A stretch of 64,000 nucleotides of DNA. It comes from Typhlomys cinereus. Taxonomy: Eukaryota; Chordata; Mammalia; Rodentia; Platacanthomyidae. The position numbers and the translations under genes were made by a program. The DNA lies in the NCBI GenBank assembly GCA_023101885.1, contig JALPQD010000089.1, positions 5,317,087 through 5,381,086 on the forward strand, given 5' to 3'. Below, piece after piece: positions 1 through 12,299 of this stretch; within the stretch, counting starts at the first letter, position 1; each line of letters opens with the position of its first letter. A model generated the notes under the pieces. It was not told the DNA's origin and did not search any database. It saw nothing but the letters and a program-made list of their open reading frames with translations.

Positions 1-1825
1 TTACAATTTTTACTAAGCAAGAATGGGAGCAGGCATTGAGATAATGTATAAGCTACAGTGGGTGATGTTAAAGAAGTCATAATGCTGGGATAGAAAAAAT
101 AATTATAAGGAGTATAATAAATGATTTGCAAAATAGATCAAGCTGCAGTGGAAACGACAGGGTGAAGTAACGAATGTGAAATTAGATGTATTTGTTTGGA
201 ATTCCTTCCAAAGTGTGTTGGGAGTGCTTCATGAGAAAGAAGAGTCAGCACAAATGGGGCTAAGTCTCAGGTGAAGTGTTGTTTAGATACAGCATGTAAA
301 CAGGAGTAAATGATTGCTTGGATGTGGCATCTAACTTTTGTTGAGAACTTAGTCGGAAGCAGGAACCATGTCAAGGGTCCTATATTATGGCAGTCTCTGC
401 AAAACCCTCTGAGATGGGTATTTTTCTAGTTTAGATGCAAGAGCTCTGGAAGATGCCTAAAACTGTGCTTGCAATATCCAGGGGACACTGAGACTACTTA
501 CTAATTTTAGGACATGACAAGACCACCACAGGAGTCCCAAAGAAACTGGCTTCCCAAAACTGGGGGAATTTAAAGTACAGCAAGGGTCAGAATGTCGATT
601 CTGAACCTGGTATGTAGTAGGTGCTCTATAAATATGTTCCTTGCCTCTTGCACCAGATTTCCAGTCCCAAAGGCATCCAGAAAAAAGATCCAGCTGCCTA
701 CTTCGGCAAGGGGGCGACGGCCTGAGAGCAGGGCTGCTCAGACTCAGAGAGTACAGGAATCGCCTGAGGGTTTTGTTAAATGTAGATTCTGACTGAGCAT
801 CTCTGGGGTAGGAGCAGGGCTGAGATTTTGCGTTAACAAGATCCCAGGAGGGTTGTGCCAGTCCTCTACAACTCCATTTCCACCAGCGAGATTTGTATTG
901 TTTGAATTTTTCCTCTTTTGTGTTGTATTAAGCATCTCTAGCTTCAAGTCAATTTCTTCCTGCTTTGCCTTTATGACAAACAGAAAGCAGCTGTTTCCAT
1001 AGTCGCAGGTGGTGGCCATGTTGGACACTGTCCCAACATGCTGAGTGCTTAGTATTTGGAAAAATAATTGAGCGGGAGAAAAAAAAAAAACCCTTTTAAA
1101 CAACCATAATAATACTAGTGGGCATTTTTACACTGCTTGACAATTTGCAGTGTGCTATCCAGATTATTATCACAATTGATCCAGCCAGTCAATGCTTATG
1201 CTTTGACAGTCTACTAGGTCAAAGGCAGTAAGAGAGGGAAAAAAAAAAAGACAAAGATAGAACCTCATGTTGCTCATAGCTTAGCAGGAAAGAGAAACAG
1301 AAAGAAGCTCTCCAATCAGGTAATAAATTCAGTAGTGGAAGCGCTTCCAAATCATGCCACAAGGTCAGAAGGTGACTTGCTCCTGCATCCCAGAACTGAA
1401 AGGTTAGGGAAGGAGGATCACAAATACCAAGGCAGTCTGGAATGTATAGAAAGCCCCAGGCCAACTGGGTCTAACAATGTTAATAATAATAAAAAACACA
1501 CAGGAAAATAGAGAAGAACATTCCTACCTCCAGCAGAGGTAAAGACAAGGTCAGGAAGCCTTTCTGGGAGATAGTTCATCTTTACTAAGACAGACTCCAT
1601 CTTCACTGCCATGTCATGTACATTAGCACCATCGCTGATTCGCCCTTGTGATCATCCAATCGCATTTCTTAGGAACTTACTTCTTTCCAGTTATTATGCT
1701 GAACGATGACATGCATGGTCTCTAACAATATCCAAGATCTCCTTGAGAGTTACATTCACTGTTGCATAGAATAGTATAATGGCTTCTTTACTCTTTAGTG
1801 GCAGAGTCGGAATCAAAGACAGATA
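1..1825. other. Unannotated non-coding DNA
   Basis: No recognisable gene or repeat family. Short open frames occur on both strands but lack any domain, splice context or codon pattern that would support a gene. There is an A run at about 1080-1090 and a weak MIR-like patch near 1136-1200 that I could not support. Confidence 0.5.
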
Positions 1826-1828
1826 CTT

Positions 1829-2100
1829 GGGCTGGAGAAATGGCTCAGGGGTCAAAGACTCTGTGTCAAAAGCAGAAAGACCTGAGTTCCTATTCTGGAT
1901 CCTACATAAAAATACCAGAGGAAGTGATGGCATTTGGCATGGCATTTCCAACTTTGGAAGGTAGAACATGGGAAATCCCAAAGGCAAGGAAATAGGAAGC
2001 AGAGCAATACAGAAGGATGGTCAAAATCATCACCCTTGGTCCTCCACAATGACACACAGTATCCTCTATGAATACACACACAAATTAGAAAAATTAAATG
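1829..2100 (+). mobile_element. Old B2-like tRNA-derived SINE
   Basis: The head GGGCTGGAGAAATGGCTCAGG matches the pol III head of the SINE family seen intact at 9944. Further on come the family landmarks in order: the 'cctgagttc' B-box region near 1880, 'cctacataaaaat', a GAAATCCCAAAGCAA-like block, and a CA-rich end at about 2070-2085. Many substitutions and the lack of a clean target-site duplication mark it as an old copy of the ancestral subfamily. Confidence 0.7.
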
Positions 2101-2594
2101 CAGACACTTATCCTGAAACCCATTGATATAGTGGTGATATCTTTTCATGGTTTCATATTGTGGGTGAGAAGTCACATAAAACTCACATAAAACATACTAT
2201 TTCACAAATATCTGGAGAAAAGATGAAAGCCAGACTCAAGTAAAGACTTCCAATTCCACATCCAAGCTTTCTTTCCCTGCCAGTATTTTTCAGGGCTGAT
2301 CCTTATCCCAAATGACAGGAACTCGGACCCCAGGAACTACAACATGAAAATTCCAAAAAGCTGTAATCCCTCAATTGCTGAAATCTCGGGTGTCAGAGTG
2401 CAACAGATTCAAATCCCCCAGAGTGAGGTCACTGTAGAAATAAAGCCATGTGAGAGGAATGGAAAGCTGAAACGTGAGGAAAGTGTTAGCCGTGTGATTC
2501 AGAAACGAAAGCTTGATCTGCAAGCATTTGATATGGTTAATCACCTTATCTGACCCAGTAGCTTTCAATGAATTAGAGTCACTCCTGCCTGGAC
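2101..2594. other. Unannotated non-coding DNA
   Basis: I see no recognised element. The segment holds two overlapping short open frames on opposite strands, which is expected by chance. Confidence 0.4.
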
Positions 2595-2745
2595 AAGTTT
2601 TAATTTATTAATAATTTATTAATTTATGAGAGAGAGAGAGAATATGTGTGCCATGGTATACAACATGATGTGTGTGGACACATCAAGGACTTGGAAACAG
2701 AAGAACGATTATCACTCTTCCTGTGGACTGAGCAGTACAGACAGG
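2595..2745 (-). mobile_element. Possible B3/B4-type SINE fragment
   Basis: An AT-rich tail-like block (TTTATTAATAATTTATTAAT) is followed by (GA)n at 2626-2640 and 'tgtgtgccatggta'. This is the order seen in the reverse complement of rodent B3-like SINEs. The part that should carry the tRNA-like head is not recognisable, so the assignment is tentative. Confidence 0.3.
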
Positions 2746-5125
2746 GAGTTGCCCGTCTGGTTGAGGGAGCCCATGCCTGACATTCTAGAAAGACTCCTCC
2801 TTGGCCTGCCCTGCTTCCAGGTCACCAAAACATTGAAAAACTGCATTCATTAAGGAATGCAAAACTGAAATATGTAAAAAAGCCAAGTCATGGATGGGGG
2901 CCTCACATCAGGCAGGGGGATGTTCTCCTTCCCACTGTTGCACTGACCACCTCCGAGACAAGAAGCACATCAGGGCGGGATGCTCTTCTGGCCAGAGACA
3001 GTTGCCTGACTTTTCTTCTAAATTGGAGAATAGAAAAAAGCCTGCCGGGCCAGCCGCCACCCACATCTTAGAGAATGTGAACGCATGAGCAATTACAGAT
3101 TTCCCATATGCTCTTTTCAAGCACGGTGTTCTGTTGCTTTTTGAATAAGTTGAAGAAAAGGCTCATAAAAATGATAGCAGCAGACTACAGCTCCAACTCA
3201 CAGAAAGACTGAAGACAAGGGCTTCTCTAGAAGCGTCTGTGTTGTTTCTAAGCTACTGCTCGCTCCTTGCATGCTGATGTCCTTGGAGGGCTGCACGCTG
3301 TGTGTTCAAATTTCTGCTGAGTTTTCATCCTGACCTTGGGAAATATACCCCTTGGCCAACCCTGATGAACCATTCCTTTTGCGCCTCATACTTTGTCCTG
3401 TCTCTCATTTGACTGTTTCCATCTGTCTTGCCTCATCGGTCTCTTTGAAATATCTTGCCAGTGTCTGACAGTCTTCTAGGCTCATCACAGGAATGAAATT
3501 TGTATTTCCCATTTGCACTTGATCTCTTTCTCTGTTGGCTACCTCAGTGAGTAGCAGGGACTACACCTTTGTCCTCTAAATGCTAATACAAAGTAGATAT
3601 TTTCTTCACTTGGCTGAGGAGGAACTTAAATCATGTACATATAAAGTGAAAAAAGATATACTTTGATTCCATTGTGTCCAACTCAATGACAGTGTCTCTT
3701 CTGATAACTCTTTTTAGAATATAAGGAACAGAGGAAGAGAGGAAAGTGCTGATTTCCCTGGATGTTGATTATAAGACTGCTCAGTTGTTTCCTCAATGTA
3801 CCCAGGCTTGCTTCAGACCACCCATGCTACCGAGTACAAACTACAAATTCAACAACTTGGTGGACTTGAAATCAGTTGAATTTATTTATTTTTTCATCAG
3901 TTTGCACAATGATGCTATTTCAGAATTATATCCGTGAGTGATTTGTGTTCTGTTTCTGAAGCAAAGTTCTTGCAGATGAAAAATTTCATTATGTAAGTCA
4001 AGATGATAGCTAGAAATAATTGAAGAAGTGCCAAACTATTCTAGCCTAGAGTAAATACTTGGTGAAGAATGTTCCATGAACAAAATGTCATTAAACTCCC
4101 ATGAACTACACAGATGAAATACCTGGGAGCTTTCAGTGCTGTTAGTAAAGATAAGACAGTTTAAAAGACACACAAAATTCCTATCATGCTCTATTTTGTT
4201 ATCATCTGTGCCAGAAATAATGGTGAGGCTGAATATTCCAGAATCAAGTTGAGATAGCATACAATAGGAAAGGGGGTAGAACTTAGATTTTGTTTAAATT
4301 GTGAAGATTTTCCCAGTTTAAGATATCTTCATTCACTGTGTCTCTTAAGCAGGAGTCCCATAACACTCCCACGACTATTACAGTGAGAAGAGGATATTCA
4401 AACTATATCTATTTTTTAAAGTTTGTATTTAAGAAGGAGCCTGATACATCTAAGCTTTAATATACTTTACATAATGCATGACTATTGCTGGCCAATGTTC
4501 ACAGTGGATGACTAGTCACCAGGTGGACGATGCCTAGTACGGGGAAAGAGCCATAAAGCACACAGATAGTTCTTTGCACAGGCAGCACAATTGCATCTTC
4601 AGTGCCTGAGTGTTTCTGCAGCTTTGAAAGCTCAGAAGCATAGATCAATGGGACACATATGGGATTAGAAACTTGGTGGATCTGGATTTGCATGCTACTC
4701 CTACTCCTTCCTGACTGGGAGTCTTGAGTAGAGATATATTTCTATATCTTATTTTCTACATTACAGAGAACAACATAAAATTCTACTTGTCAGAGAGTGT
4801 TGAGGTTAAATTATTTGCAACTATTGCTGGAACACTGGTTCCAAGCATAAAACATTGGAGATAGGGCAGAAACTTAGCTAGACACAACAACTGCATTGCA
4901 TATGTTTGTCCCTTCCCTTGGGCCGAGACTGGGACATTTTTGAAGTTCCTTTGAGAGGTCAAAGTATTAAACAAAAGCCTAGTCCTGTTTTTTTGCATCA
5001 AAGTGTATTTCCCATTATGCAAAGGTTTTCCTTACCATAAATTACCATGTAAATTAGCAAATACGAACACAGCATGTTTTCTGTCCTGATGTGCAACTCT
5101 TAAGTGCTTTGCACAATAGAACCAC
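2746..5125. other. Unannotated non-coding DNA
   Basis: About 2.4 kb without a recognised gene or repeat. Base composition is ordinary AT-rich non-coding DNA with short random open frames only. Confidence 0.5.
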
Positions 5126-5127
5126 AA

Positions 5128-5172
5128 ATACACACCACACACACACACACACATACACACACAGACACGAGT
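5128..5172. repeat. (CA)n microsatellite
   Basis: Imperfect CA dinucleotide array with a CACC and a TA interruption, continuing into CAGACACGAGTG. Unlike most CA arrays in this window, I could not see a SINE body on either side. Confidence 0.8.
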
Positions 5173-6080
5173 GCGCCTGCACACATAGAGGGATTTCTAT
5201 TAAAACCCTTATGGAGATGTTTATATCTGCCAAAACCATGAACAATGCAAAACTCTACCAACTGGTAGGTAGAATTTAGTAATAACATTAATATATTTGT
5301 GCAAAAGATGACTATTTAACCACAAAAGGAATGAACTAATGATATATACAAAACATGGGAAAATATCAAAGGTATTGTGAATGAGGCAGGTACAAAACCA
5401 AATTTACAGCACCATCAATATAAAATTTTATAAAATTAAATGCTCTGATGACAGATATATTCTCAGTATTTGTCAGAAGCCAAAGATGGAATGTTTAGGT
5501 GCTCACAACAGAGAGACATGGGAAAATGTTATAGTTTAGGAACAGATATAAATATTTCATCATATTATGATTCCTGCAATTCTATTATATGTTTGCCAAA
5601 ATCTATCAGATTGCATAGTTAAAATAGGCAAATGCTGCTATGTTTAGAGAATGCCCCAGCGAAATTAATGGAATAAAAAAAGCAACGGAATACCTCGTAC
5701 ATATCAACTGATTGCTTTCAAAGTCAAATGTATATCAATGACCATTTTCCAATGATCATGTTATTCTTAGGTGAACATACATACCCAAAGCACAGATTCT
5801 CCCAAATATTGGTCTCCTCCCAAGGTGGTTTCCAGACGCCTGAACCCTAGATATTATTTTCACTGTGTTGGAAAGAAACTAAAATCTGATGCGGTCATGT
5901 ATTTGAAAAGTATAAGGTATAGCTTCAATCCCGGATCTCCTTGTGTTAACACGGTTCCTTCCACCAAAAGGAGGGGAGATAACAGACCCAAAAATGGGCA
6001 TGTGCTATGAAAATAACAACATGGCGCCCACATGAACACACCACATACACATATAAACAGGACACATCTGCACACTTATC
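5173..6080. other. Unannotated non-coding DNA
   Basis: No recognised element. AT-rich unique DNA leading into the alternating purine-pyrimidine tract at 6081. Confidence 0.5.
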
Positions 6081-6136
6081 TGTATGCACACACATATGCA
6101 TGCATGCACGTGCGCGTGTGCACACATGCATGCGCA
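6081..6136. repeat. Perfect alternating pyrimidine-purine tract (Z-DNA candidate)
   Basis: All 56 bases alternate pyrimidine then purine with no break, built from TG, CA, CG and TA steps. The centre is GCACGTGCGCGTGTGC at about 6106-6121. Such tracts, especially with CG and CA/TG steps, are classic candidates for left-handed Z-DNA. No SINE is visible around it. The alternation is read directly; Z-DNA formation is inferred. Confidence 0.75.
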
Positions 6137-6140
6137 GCAC

Positions 6141-7648
6141 TACACAGGTAATGCTTCTAAATGAAACCTATCTCTAATAGAGTCCTGTGTTTATAGCTGT
6201 TCTGCAAGTAGAATTTTTTCTATGCTGCCTAATTTCATAGTGATTAGGATCCGCAAAGTTCTTGAATTCATCCTCTTTAGAATACACAGGAAACTACATT
6301 TCCCAAAGTCCCATGGATCTTTGACCATTCCCACATTGCTTAGTCTGAGCCAGTTATGCTGTGGAGAGACACCTAGCTGCCAGAGACAGTGCTCTAACCA
6401 CTCAGTTTCTGTTTCTGTCTCCTTAAACATCGAGATGTGCAAGGCCAATTGTGGTTTTCTCTCTGTATTTTTCTTAGCTGCTAACATCCACCTGTCTCTT
6501 GACATCATTTATTTTCTTCTTAAGTTCAGCTAATATCAATAAGACAATTTTTGTTCTGTATTAGGAACTATTCATTGTCCTTCAGAGCATGGTATTTCTA
6601 AATTCATTGGATGCTCATTTCATCAGCAAAGGTTGGCGTCTGTGAGACACACAGGTATTATTCAGTCAATGACTCATTCCAGGTCAACAGTGGTGTATGG
6701 TGTGTGTGTGTGTGCATACATGAAAAAAACATCTATTTAGCTAACACAATCCTTACCTAACTCACAATATGAGTTGGTGACTTAATCATCTAAATGATGT
6801 ATTCATGTTTTGTTTGTTACATAATATGCACAACAAAATCAATTAGGTCTAAGTTTAAATACTTCTATGATACCTATTCAGTAGATGTAACTTTCATCAG
6901 TGAATTGAAATTCTATGACCAAAAGATTCTGTACCTTTCATGGGTGAGTAAGGGTTGCTTGAGTTACCCTGTGAATACATTGCCTTCTCTGCAGTAGGTA
7001 TCTACTGGTAATGCACGTCTACAGTTTTCTAAAGAGTCGGATGGCATCACCTGCGAGCTAACCCAGTTGTGACCACTTACAAGCTAGAAGTCCTGCTTGG
7101 ATTTCTTTTCCTTCTTGACTTTTGATAAATTCCATAGATTAGTTCAAATGTAAGAGAAAACACAGTGTTGAGCTGGTGGGAGTGTAAAGTCAGTGTGAAT
7201 GGCATTGTTGTCATGTGATGGTTATGGAAGAGCCAATGGGAGAGTGATATGATGTATTGTGTCTAGAACAAGTCCACACTGCACACAAAAGTGATGACTT
7301 CCTTCCTTGTGATATTTCATATTGGAGTACTTTAACTCAGAATTAAAGGCTTTCTATGGATAAAGATGTCTTTGAGATAAATGTTTCTATCTTACAAGGT
7401 GTTAGAAGTTTAAATATCAGAAAATCATTGTTCAATATACTTCATAATTAATGAGAAAGCCATACTGTGGAAGAATATCGATGGAGACAGAGGAACATTT
7501 TTCAGGATAAAATGGGTATTTTGTGGTTAGAGATAGGATATTAGATTGTGACAAGTCTAATGTTGAACTAGGTGTCTTCTTTTAGCTTTATTTTCAATGT
7601 TGGACAGACTCTCTATAATAAGGAATTGCTTTAAAAATTAGAAATGAG
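6141..7648. other. Unannotated non-coding DNA
   Basis: No gene or family recognised. It contains a short GT run near 6699-6713. A 105-codon minus frame and a 103-codon plus frame overlap at about 6190-6530 but show no domain, and the fact that both strands are open at once argues that neither is coding. Confidence 0.5.
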
Positions 7649-7978
7649 GACCAGGGAAGTGGCTGAGCAAGCAAGAAATCTGAAAATTTAGATCCAAGAG
7701 ACCCTCAAAGCTCTAAGTGGACATAGTATGCCACATATAACTTTACTAATGGAAGGTGGAAATAGGTTCCCTGGAGCAACTAGCTAGTAAGAAAAACCTC
7801 ATTGATGAACTCTGAGTTTGACCGAGAAGCTCTACCTTGGAGAATATGGTAAAAGAGCCATTGAAAAAAGACTTCTGACATCAACCTCTGGCCATCACAC
7901 ATGCATACACACCTGCTCATGCACATGTGCTGCCCACATGCAAAAATACACGAACCAAAACATATGCACATGAAAAGG
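7649..7978 (+). mobile_element. B4-like (ID-headed) SINE
   Basis: The head 'ggaccagggaagtggctgagcaag' resembles a diverged ID/B4 head. It continues with 'ggagcaactagctagtaag', a B1-like 'gaagctctaccttggag' block, and 'tcaacctctggccatcacacatgcatacacacc', the typical CA-rich 3' end of rodent B4-type SINEs. It is strongly diverged. Confidence 0.6.
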
Positions 7979-8218
7979 AAAACAACAGAAATGTGTATAA
8001 GGTACTTAAGGAATGAGTGACATGATAGCCAATGAATATAGACAAAGCATTTATTATTAAAAATAAACTTGCATATAAATGTTAGATAAACAAGTAGTTT
8101 TTACACAAAAAATGGCATTATGGTTAATATCTCTATCAATTTGACATTAGTAGTTCTGTGTAAAAGGGTCTACCTAGAAAAGAATAACCCATTTGCAGAG
8201 GGAAAATGAAAGAAAGCT

Positions 8219-8240
8219 TTTATTTTACAAGATTGCAAAT

Positions 8241-8277
<37 letters not shown>

Positions 8278-8540
8278 TGTGCAGACCTGTGTACAAAATT
8301 GCAGTTGAGTGTATATGCCTGAGTCGGCCCAAAGTTAATACTGGGAATCATCCTGGATGACTCTTCCACCTTATTATTTGTTCTGAAGTTTCCCAGGCTT
8401 TCCCTTCCAGGGTCGAAATGATAGGCTATGAGCATATTTGCCAGACTTTTCTTTAAGTGTAGGATCTAGAACTCCAACATGAGGTCCTTCTGCATTTGAG
8501 GCAAAGGCTCAGCGCTGCCTTCATGAACCATCTGCCCAGC
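8219..8540 (-). mobile_element. B2-like SINE with (GT)n, ancestral subfamily
   Basis: Read on the minus strand, the tRNA-like head ends at about 8540 ('gggcagatggttcatgaagg') and the element runs to its tail at 8219. A pure (GT)n array at 8242-8276 sits where the 3' (CA)n tail belongs. The block 'gggaatcatcctggatgactcttccacc' at 8342-8370 is the reverse complement of a landmark shared with the copies at 15112, 41824 and 46948. Confidence 0.75.
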
Positions 8541-9930
8541 ATACATGCATTGTACACAGAGGATATAAAATCTACTGGGTCAAATATTACTCAACTTCAA
8601 GCAAACAGACACAATAATAAAAATGGGCTCTGTATTTCTAGTTCTCAGGTAATGTGTAGTCTAAGCATTTATTGATTATGTTTTGAAAAGCCTCCATTGT
8701 GTAATTTTACATCACACTTTGTAATAGCGACTGAACCTGTCTTAAATAGCTTTGCCTCCTCTTTTGAGCACCACTACTTACATGTGATAGCAGGATCTGC
8801 TACATCCTATTTTGGACTTTGAGGTTTATATATGTTACTCTTTCCGGTCTTGTTTCCCACTTTCTGGCTTCTTTGTTTCTTTATCTGGAGTGGTTATTCA
8901 GAATCATCTATGTGGTTCTATTGAAGCCCTAGGTGATATGCTCATGAACACACAACACTAAAACAGTCTTATCAATGTATGCTCTGTCTCTCATATATTT
9001 TTAAAAAGTGAATGTTATGATGATATGTATCAATAACAGGAAAAGACAATTTACCCACGGAAGACTCATTCTCAATCCAAGCTCACTAATTAATATATCT
9101 TATCAGTGAATGTTTTACAGAAATGTTCGAATGTATCTAGCCACCAGACTGCAGGATTCAAATTCAGTTAAGGACTTTACTAAAGATATTCAGTGATCAG
9201 TAGTTATTTTTGAAATTTATCAACCCACAAGAGATAAACAAACTGGAAAGATCCAAAGACTCCTATGGAAAAATTAAAATTCAAAAAGGGCTTTGAAACT
9301 ACATAATTGTACAGAAGCTTTTTTGAAACATGTAAGTTTCCCAACAGAGGAATTTGCTTCTCTGCATTAAAGGAAGGGAGGAAGGTAAAAGGAAGGAAGA
9401 GACAAGGTGAAGTTCTTTGGATACAGATGTTAGCAGAATCAAGACCCAGTTACAACCACCTCATTGTATTCAAAATAAAAGGCCCTTTTATTGACATCCC
9501 CCCCACTACCCAGTCCCTTCATTACTGGAATCCTCAGGCTTGAGAAGTCATTACTTCCTCCAGCAAGAAATGAAACAGATTTGAAAGCCTTCTCTGTCCA
9601 CGTGGTCTTTGATCACGTACTTTCTTCAAGCTTCATTCTGGGGATTCTCTGCCTTCTTGTTCAAAGCCTTTCATGATGGTAATCTATATATCCATCAGTT
9701 TATCACCGTCTATCTATCATTCATTAATTTTTGCACATTCTACTTCCTTGTCTTCATGTATTCAGTGAGAAGCTAAGCATGGTAAACATATGGGCATGGG
9801 AATAGACAAGCAAAGAACATGTGGAATCTGTTTGCTAGATTACTAGATTTTTCATGTAGACCATTAGAAAGAACAAAACAAATATTCATTAAGGATTTAC
9901 ACATCACCAAAAACACAAAAGGGGGCCATC
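8541..9930. other. Unannotated non-coding DNA
   Basis: No recognised gene or repeat. Short open frames at 9307-9676 have no supporting features. The target-site duplication of the next SINE begins at 9931. Confidence 0.5.
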
Positions 9931-9943
9931 AAGAGATAGAACA

Positions 9944-10172
9944 GGGGCTGGAGAGGTGGCTCAGGGGTTAAGCCTCCGCCTTGCAAGCGGAGGGTCCTGA
10001 GTTCGGATCCCAGATCCCATGTATAGACGCCAGGCGGAAGCGCAGGCGACCTGCGCTTCTGGTCCTGGTAGGGCGGAGCCTGTGAATCCCGGGGCAGAAG
10101 GAGGTGGAAGCGTCCATGGTGGTTCACGAGTTCGTCCGTGGTTCTACACATACACAGACACAGACACACACA

Positions 10173-10217
<45 letters not shown>

Positions 10218-10294
10218 ACACACGCGCGCGCACCCATACACATGCACATGCGCACAGTCGAATAAATAATAATAATAAAAAAAATTAAAAAAAA
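9944..10294 (+). mobile_element. Young full-length B2-like SINE with (CA)n and 13-bp target-site duplications
   Basis: Starts with GGGGCTGGAGAGGTGGCTCA and ends in an AATAAATAATAATAAT-type tail plus A run. It is bracketed by a perfect 13-bp direct repeat, AAGAGATAGAACA, at 9931-9943 and 10295-10307. The order is a tRNA-like head (9944-10019), a GC-rich body with CpGs (10020-10140), (CA)n with a few G interruptions (10146-10225), and the tail. The perfect duplication and intact CpGs indicate a recent L1-mediated insertion. Open frames of 152, 89 and 69 codons lie across it and are artefacts of the dinucleotide array. Confidence 0.92.
9957..10011 (+). promoter_or_regulatory. Internal RNA polymerase III promoter of the SINE (A and B boxes)
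   Basis: TGGCTCAGGGG at 9957-9967 matches the A-box pattern TRGYNNARNGG at every position. GTTCGGATCCC at 10001-10011 is a near-match to the B box GWTCRANNC. The spacing is that of a tRNA gene, so this copy could in principle be transcribed. Transcription itself is not shown. Confidence 0.75.
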
Positions 10295-10459
10295 AAGAGA
10301 TAGAACAAACCATGTATAGGTTGACACAGTCATGAATCATGACAAATGGGGACAAAAGACAAACAGATTTTTGAATGGCTCACATGTGCAAATCCTTTGA
10401 TATGCCAACTTTTTAAAGCAGATACATATATAGCCTTTCCCAATGTACTGCAAACTGGA

Positions 10460-10736
10460 AACATACTTTATTGTAATATTATGTGTGTGTGAGTGTAAAA
10501 GGGCACTTGAGTATGTGAACCTGTGAAGGTCTAAGGGTAACATTAGGAATCATCCTAGATTGCTCTACTTTCTTATTCCTTTTCTCTAGAATTTCCTAGT
10601 CTCTGCCTTTCAGAGTTGGTAGTGCAGGCCACGGTCATATCCACCCAACGTTTTTTACATGAGATCCGGGGATCTAAACTTGGGTCCTTTTGCATATGAG
10701 GCAAAAGCTTTAACTCCTGAGCCATCTCCCTAGCTA
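10460..10736 (-). mobile_element. Old B2-like SINE
   Basis: On the minus strand the head is at the right end ('agctagggagatggctcaggagttaaagc', about 10736 down to 10705). It is followed by the gatctcatgtaaaa block, the 'aatctaggatgattcctaatg' landmark and a short (CA)n at 10481-10494. It lies about 150 bp beyond the young copy at 9944 in the opposite orientation, so the two could pair as an inverted repeat. Confidence 0.75.
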
Positions 10737-11004
10737 TGTTCTAAATATCTTTTTATTTCCATGGAGAAATGTATAGTATTTTATGAGCTACACTTTGGAA
10801 ATTAACCTGCAGAGAAGAAATCCTTGCATAATTAGAAGCATGAAGGAATCATGTGCACATGAAAAATTTAAAGAAATGCATATCTCAGGGGAAAATAAAT
10901 TAGAAAAGAACAAATAGACTGAAAGGAGGTGAGAAGTTGGAGGGTTTATAGTTTCTTCATATGAGGACCAAAGAATTCTTGCATTAAAGAAACAGAATTT
11001 GGGC

Positions 11005-11187
11005 TCCTTTGCCCCTCCATGTTTGAAGTCCATGAATTCTATTTCTGTCTTTCCCTTGCTCTCATGGATTCTATGCCTGGAGTCTGTGAGTTCTCGGTGA
11101 CTCTCTTGCTCCTCACAGATTCACATCTGTGAGTTCCATTGTTTCTCTCCTTTAATAAACTCTGCCTTAATTCTCAAAAAAGAAAGA
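11005..11187 (+). mobile_element. Unrecognised dispersed repeat with sub-repeats, AATAAA and poly(A), copy 1
   Basis: Contains about three degenerate units of 45-50 bp. Each carries a variant of 'catggattc', then 'gtctgtgagttcc', then a pyrimidine-rich stretch. The last unit is followed by TTTAATAAACTCTGCC and, about 20 bp later, an A-rich tail (from about 11177). A second copy lies in reverse orientation at 63470-63700. AATAAA followed by an A tail suggests a retroposed RNA 3' end. I do not recognise the family. Confidence 0.5.
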
Positions 11188-12299
11188 AGCAGCATTTGAA
11201 TGAAATGGCAGATAGGAAGCCTTTTGATTTCAAGAACTATTGATTGGTTAGACTGAAGGGAAACTAAAAGAAATCAGAAAGAATATTGGAAGTGAGCTCT
11301 CTGTGTATAAACTGGGTACATTTGAGCAGCTAACGTCAAAGTAAGTCTAGTGTGTCCACCTGAGGTCATGTTAAGGAATCTTCCACATGCAGGTGCAATT
11401 GGAAGCTATGTGGAGATGCTTTCCAGCAGCAAGAAGAAAGATCACAGGCTACTCTGCAACTGTGCAAACACCACTTCTGATGGAGAAGTCTTCCTGCTTC
11501 AGTTTGGATTTTCATGACATGTAGTCTCCAACTACTTCTTGCTACAGGTGTTATCAAACACATATCTAAGAAGGTGGATAAAAGCTAATCCGTCACTTAA
11601 CTACTCACTAAAAAATAAAAAGCAAAGTCAAGTGCGACAAAAAAAAATCCTCTGTAGTTTCAAATATTTATTTCCATGAGTTCTCACACTACTGAAGTTT
11701 TTTCTTATGAGACCACCTTAGGAATAATTTATGCATACTGCAAACTTTAGGGAGGAAGCAAAAGTAAGAAAAATGTATATTGGCAGAGACTCCACAGAGG
11801 GTTGTTTATTCCATGACAAGTAAAACCCATTTTAGAAGCCTCACATTTCGTTATGAACTGAGATTTCAAACAACTATTTGCAGTAACTAAAAAGGTGGAT
11901 TTTCCCCTTTACTTTTTCACCTGGGGAATTTGTGAAAAGTGAAACTGGGCATAAGAAAATAACATGAATATTCGACTTTTAGGTTAAGGTTCCTCATGTT
12001 CGTTTTCCAGTGACTGCATCTGACCGCGTTTTATTGAGGCGTAGGGATGGTTAGAAGGTGCAGGCAGAGACAGAAAGGGAGTCAAAGGATGTGAAAAGTG
12101 ATGGAGATGAAGGTGCAGGTGGTAGATGGTGACAATGTTGGAAGGGTGATGGATGATGAAGATGGAGGTGGACGTGGAGATAGAGGATGGGGGTGGAGGT
12201 GAAGGGCCATCTAGATGACTGTTAAGTGAAGATGGGAATGGTCGTGGAACAGTCTGTCTCCGAGGACTGTGTCTAGCTCTGATGTACTTTGGCAGCATT
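11188..12299. other. Unannotated non-coding DNA
   Basis: No element recognised. A purine-rich GGAGGTG/GATGG-like patch lies near 12060-12215 and produces a proline- and serine-rich open frame on the minus strand, best explained by composition. Confidence 0.45.

Noticed and set aside
5128..5172. CA array considered as another SINE 3' end
   Set aside because: I could not find the body landmarks or head on either side within 350 bp.
9944..10019. Possible functional tRNA gene
   Set aside because: The tRNA-like A and B boxes belong to a SINE head. The sequence does not fold into a full cloverleaf with a CCA-side acceptor stem and continues into SINE body and tail.
9897..10355. 152-codon minus-strand open frame and a His-Thr-rich plus-strand frame
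   Set aside because: Both lie across the young SINE and its (CA)n array.
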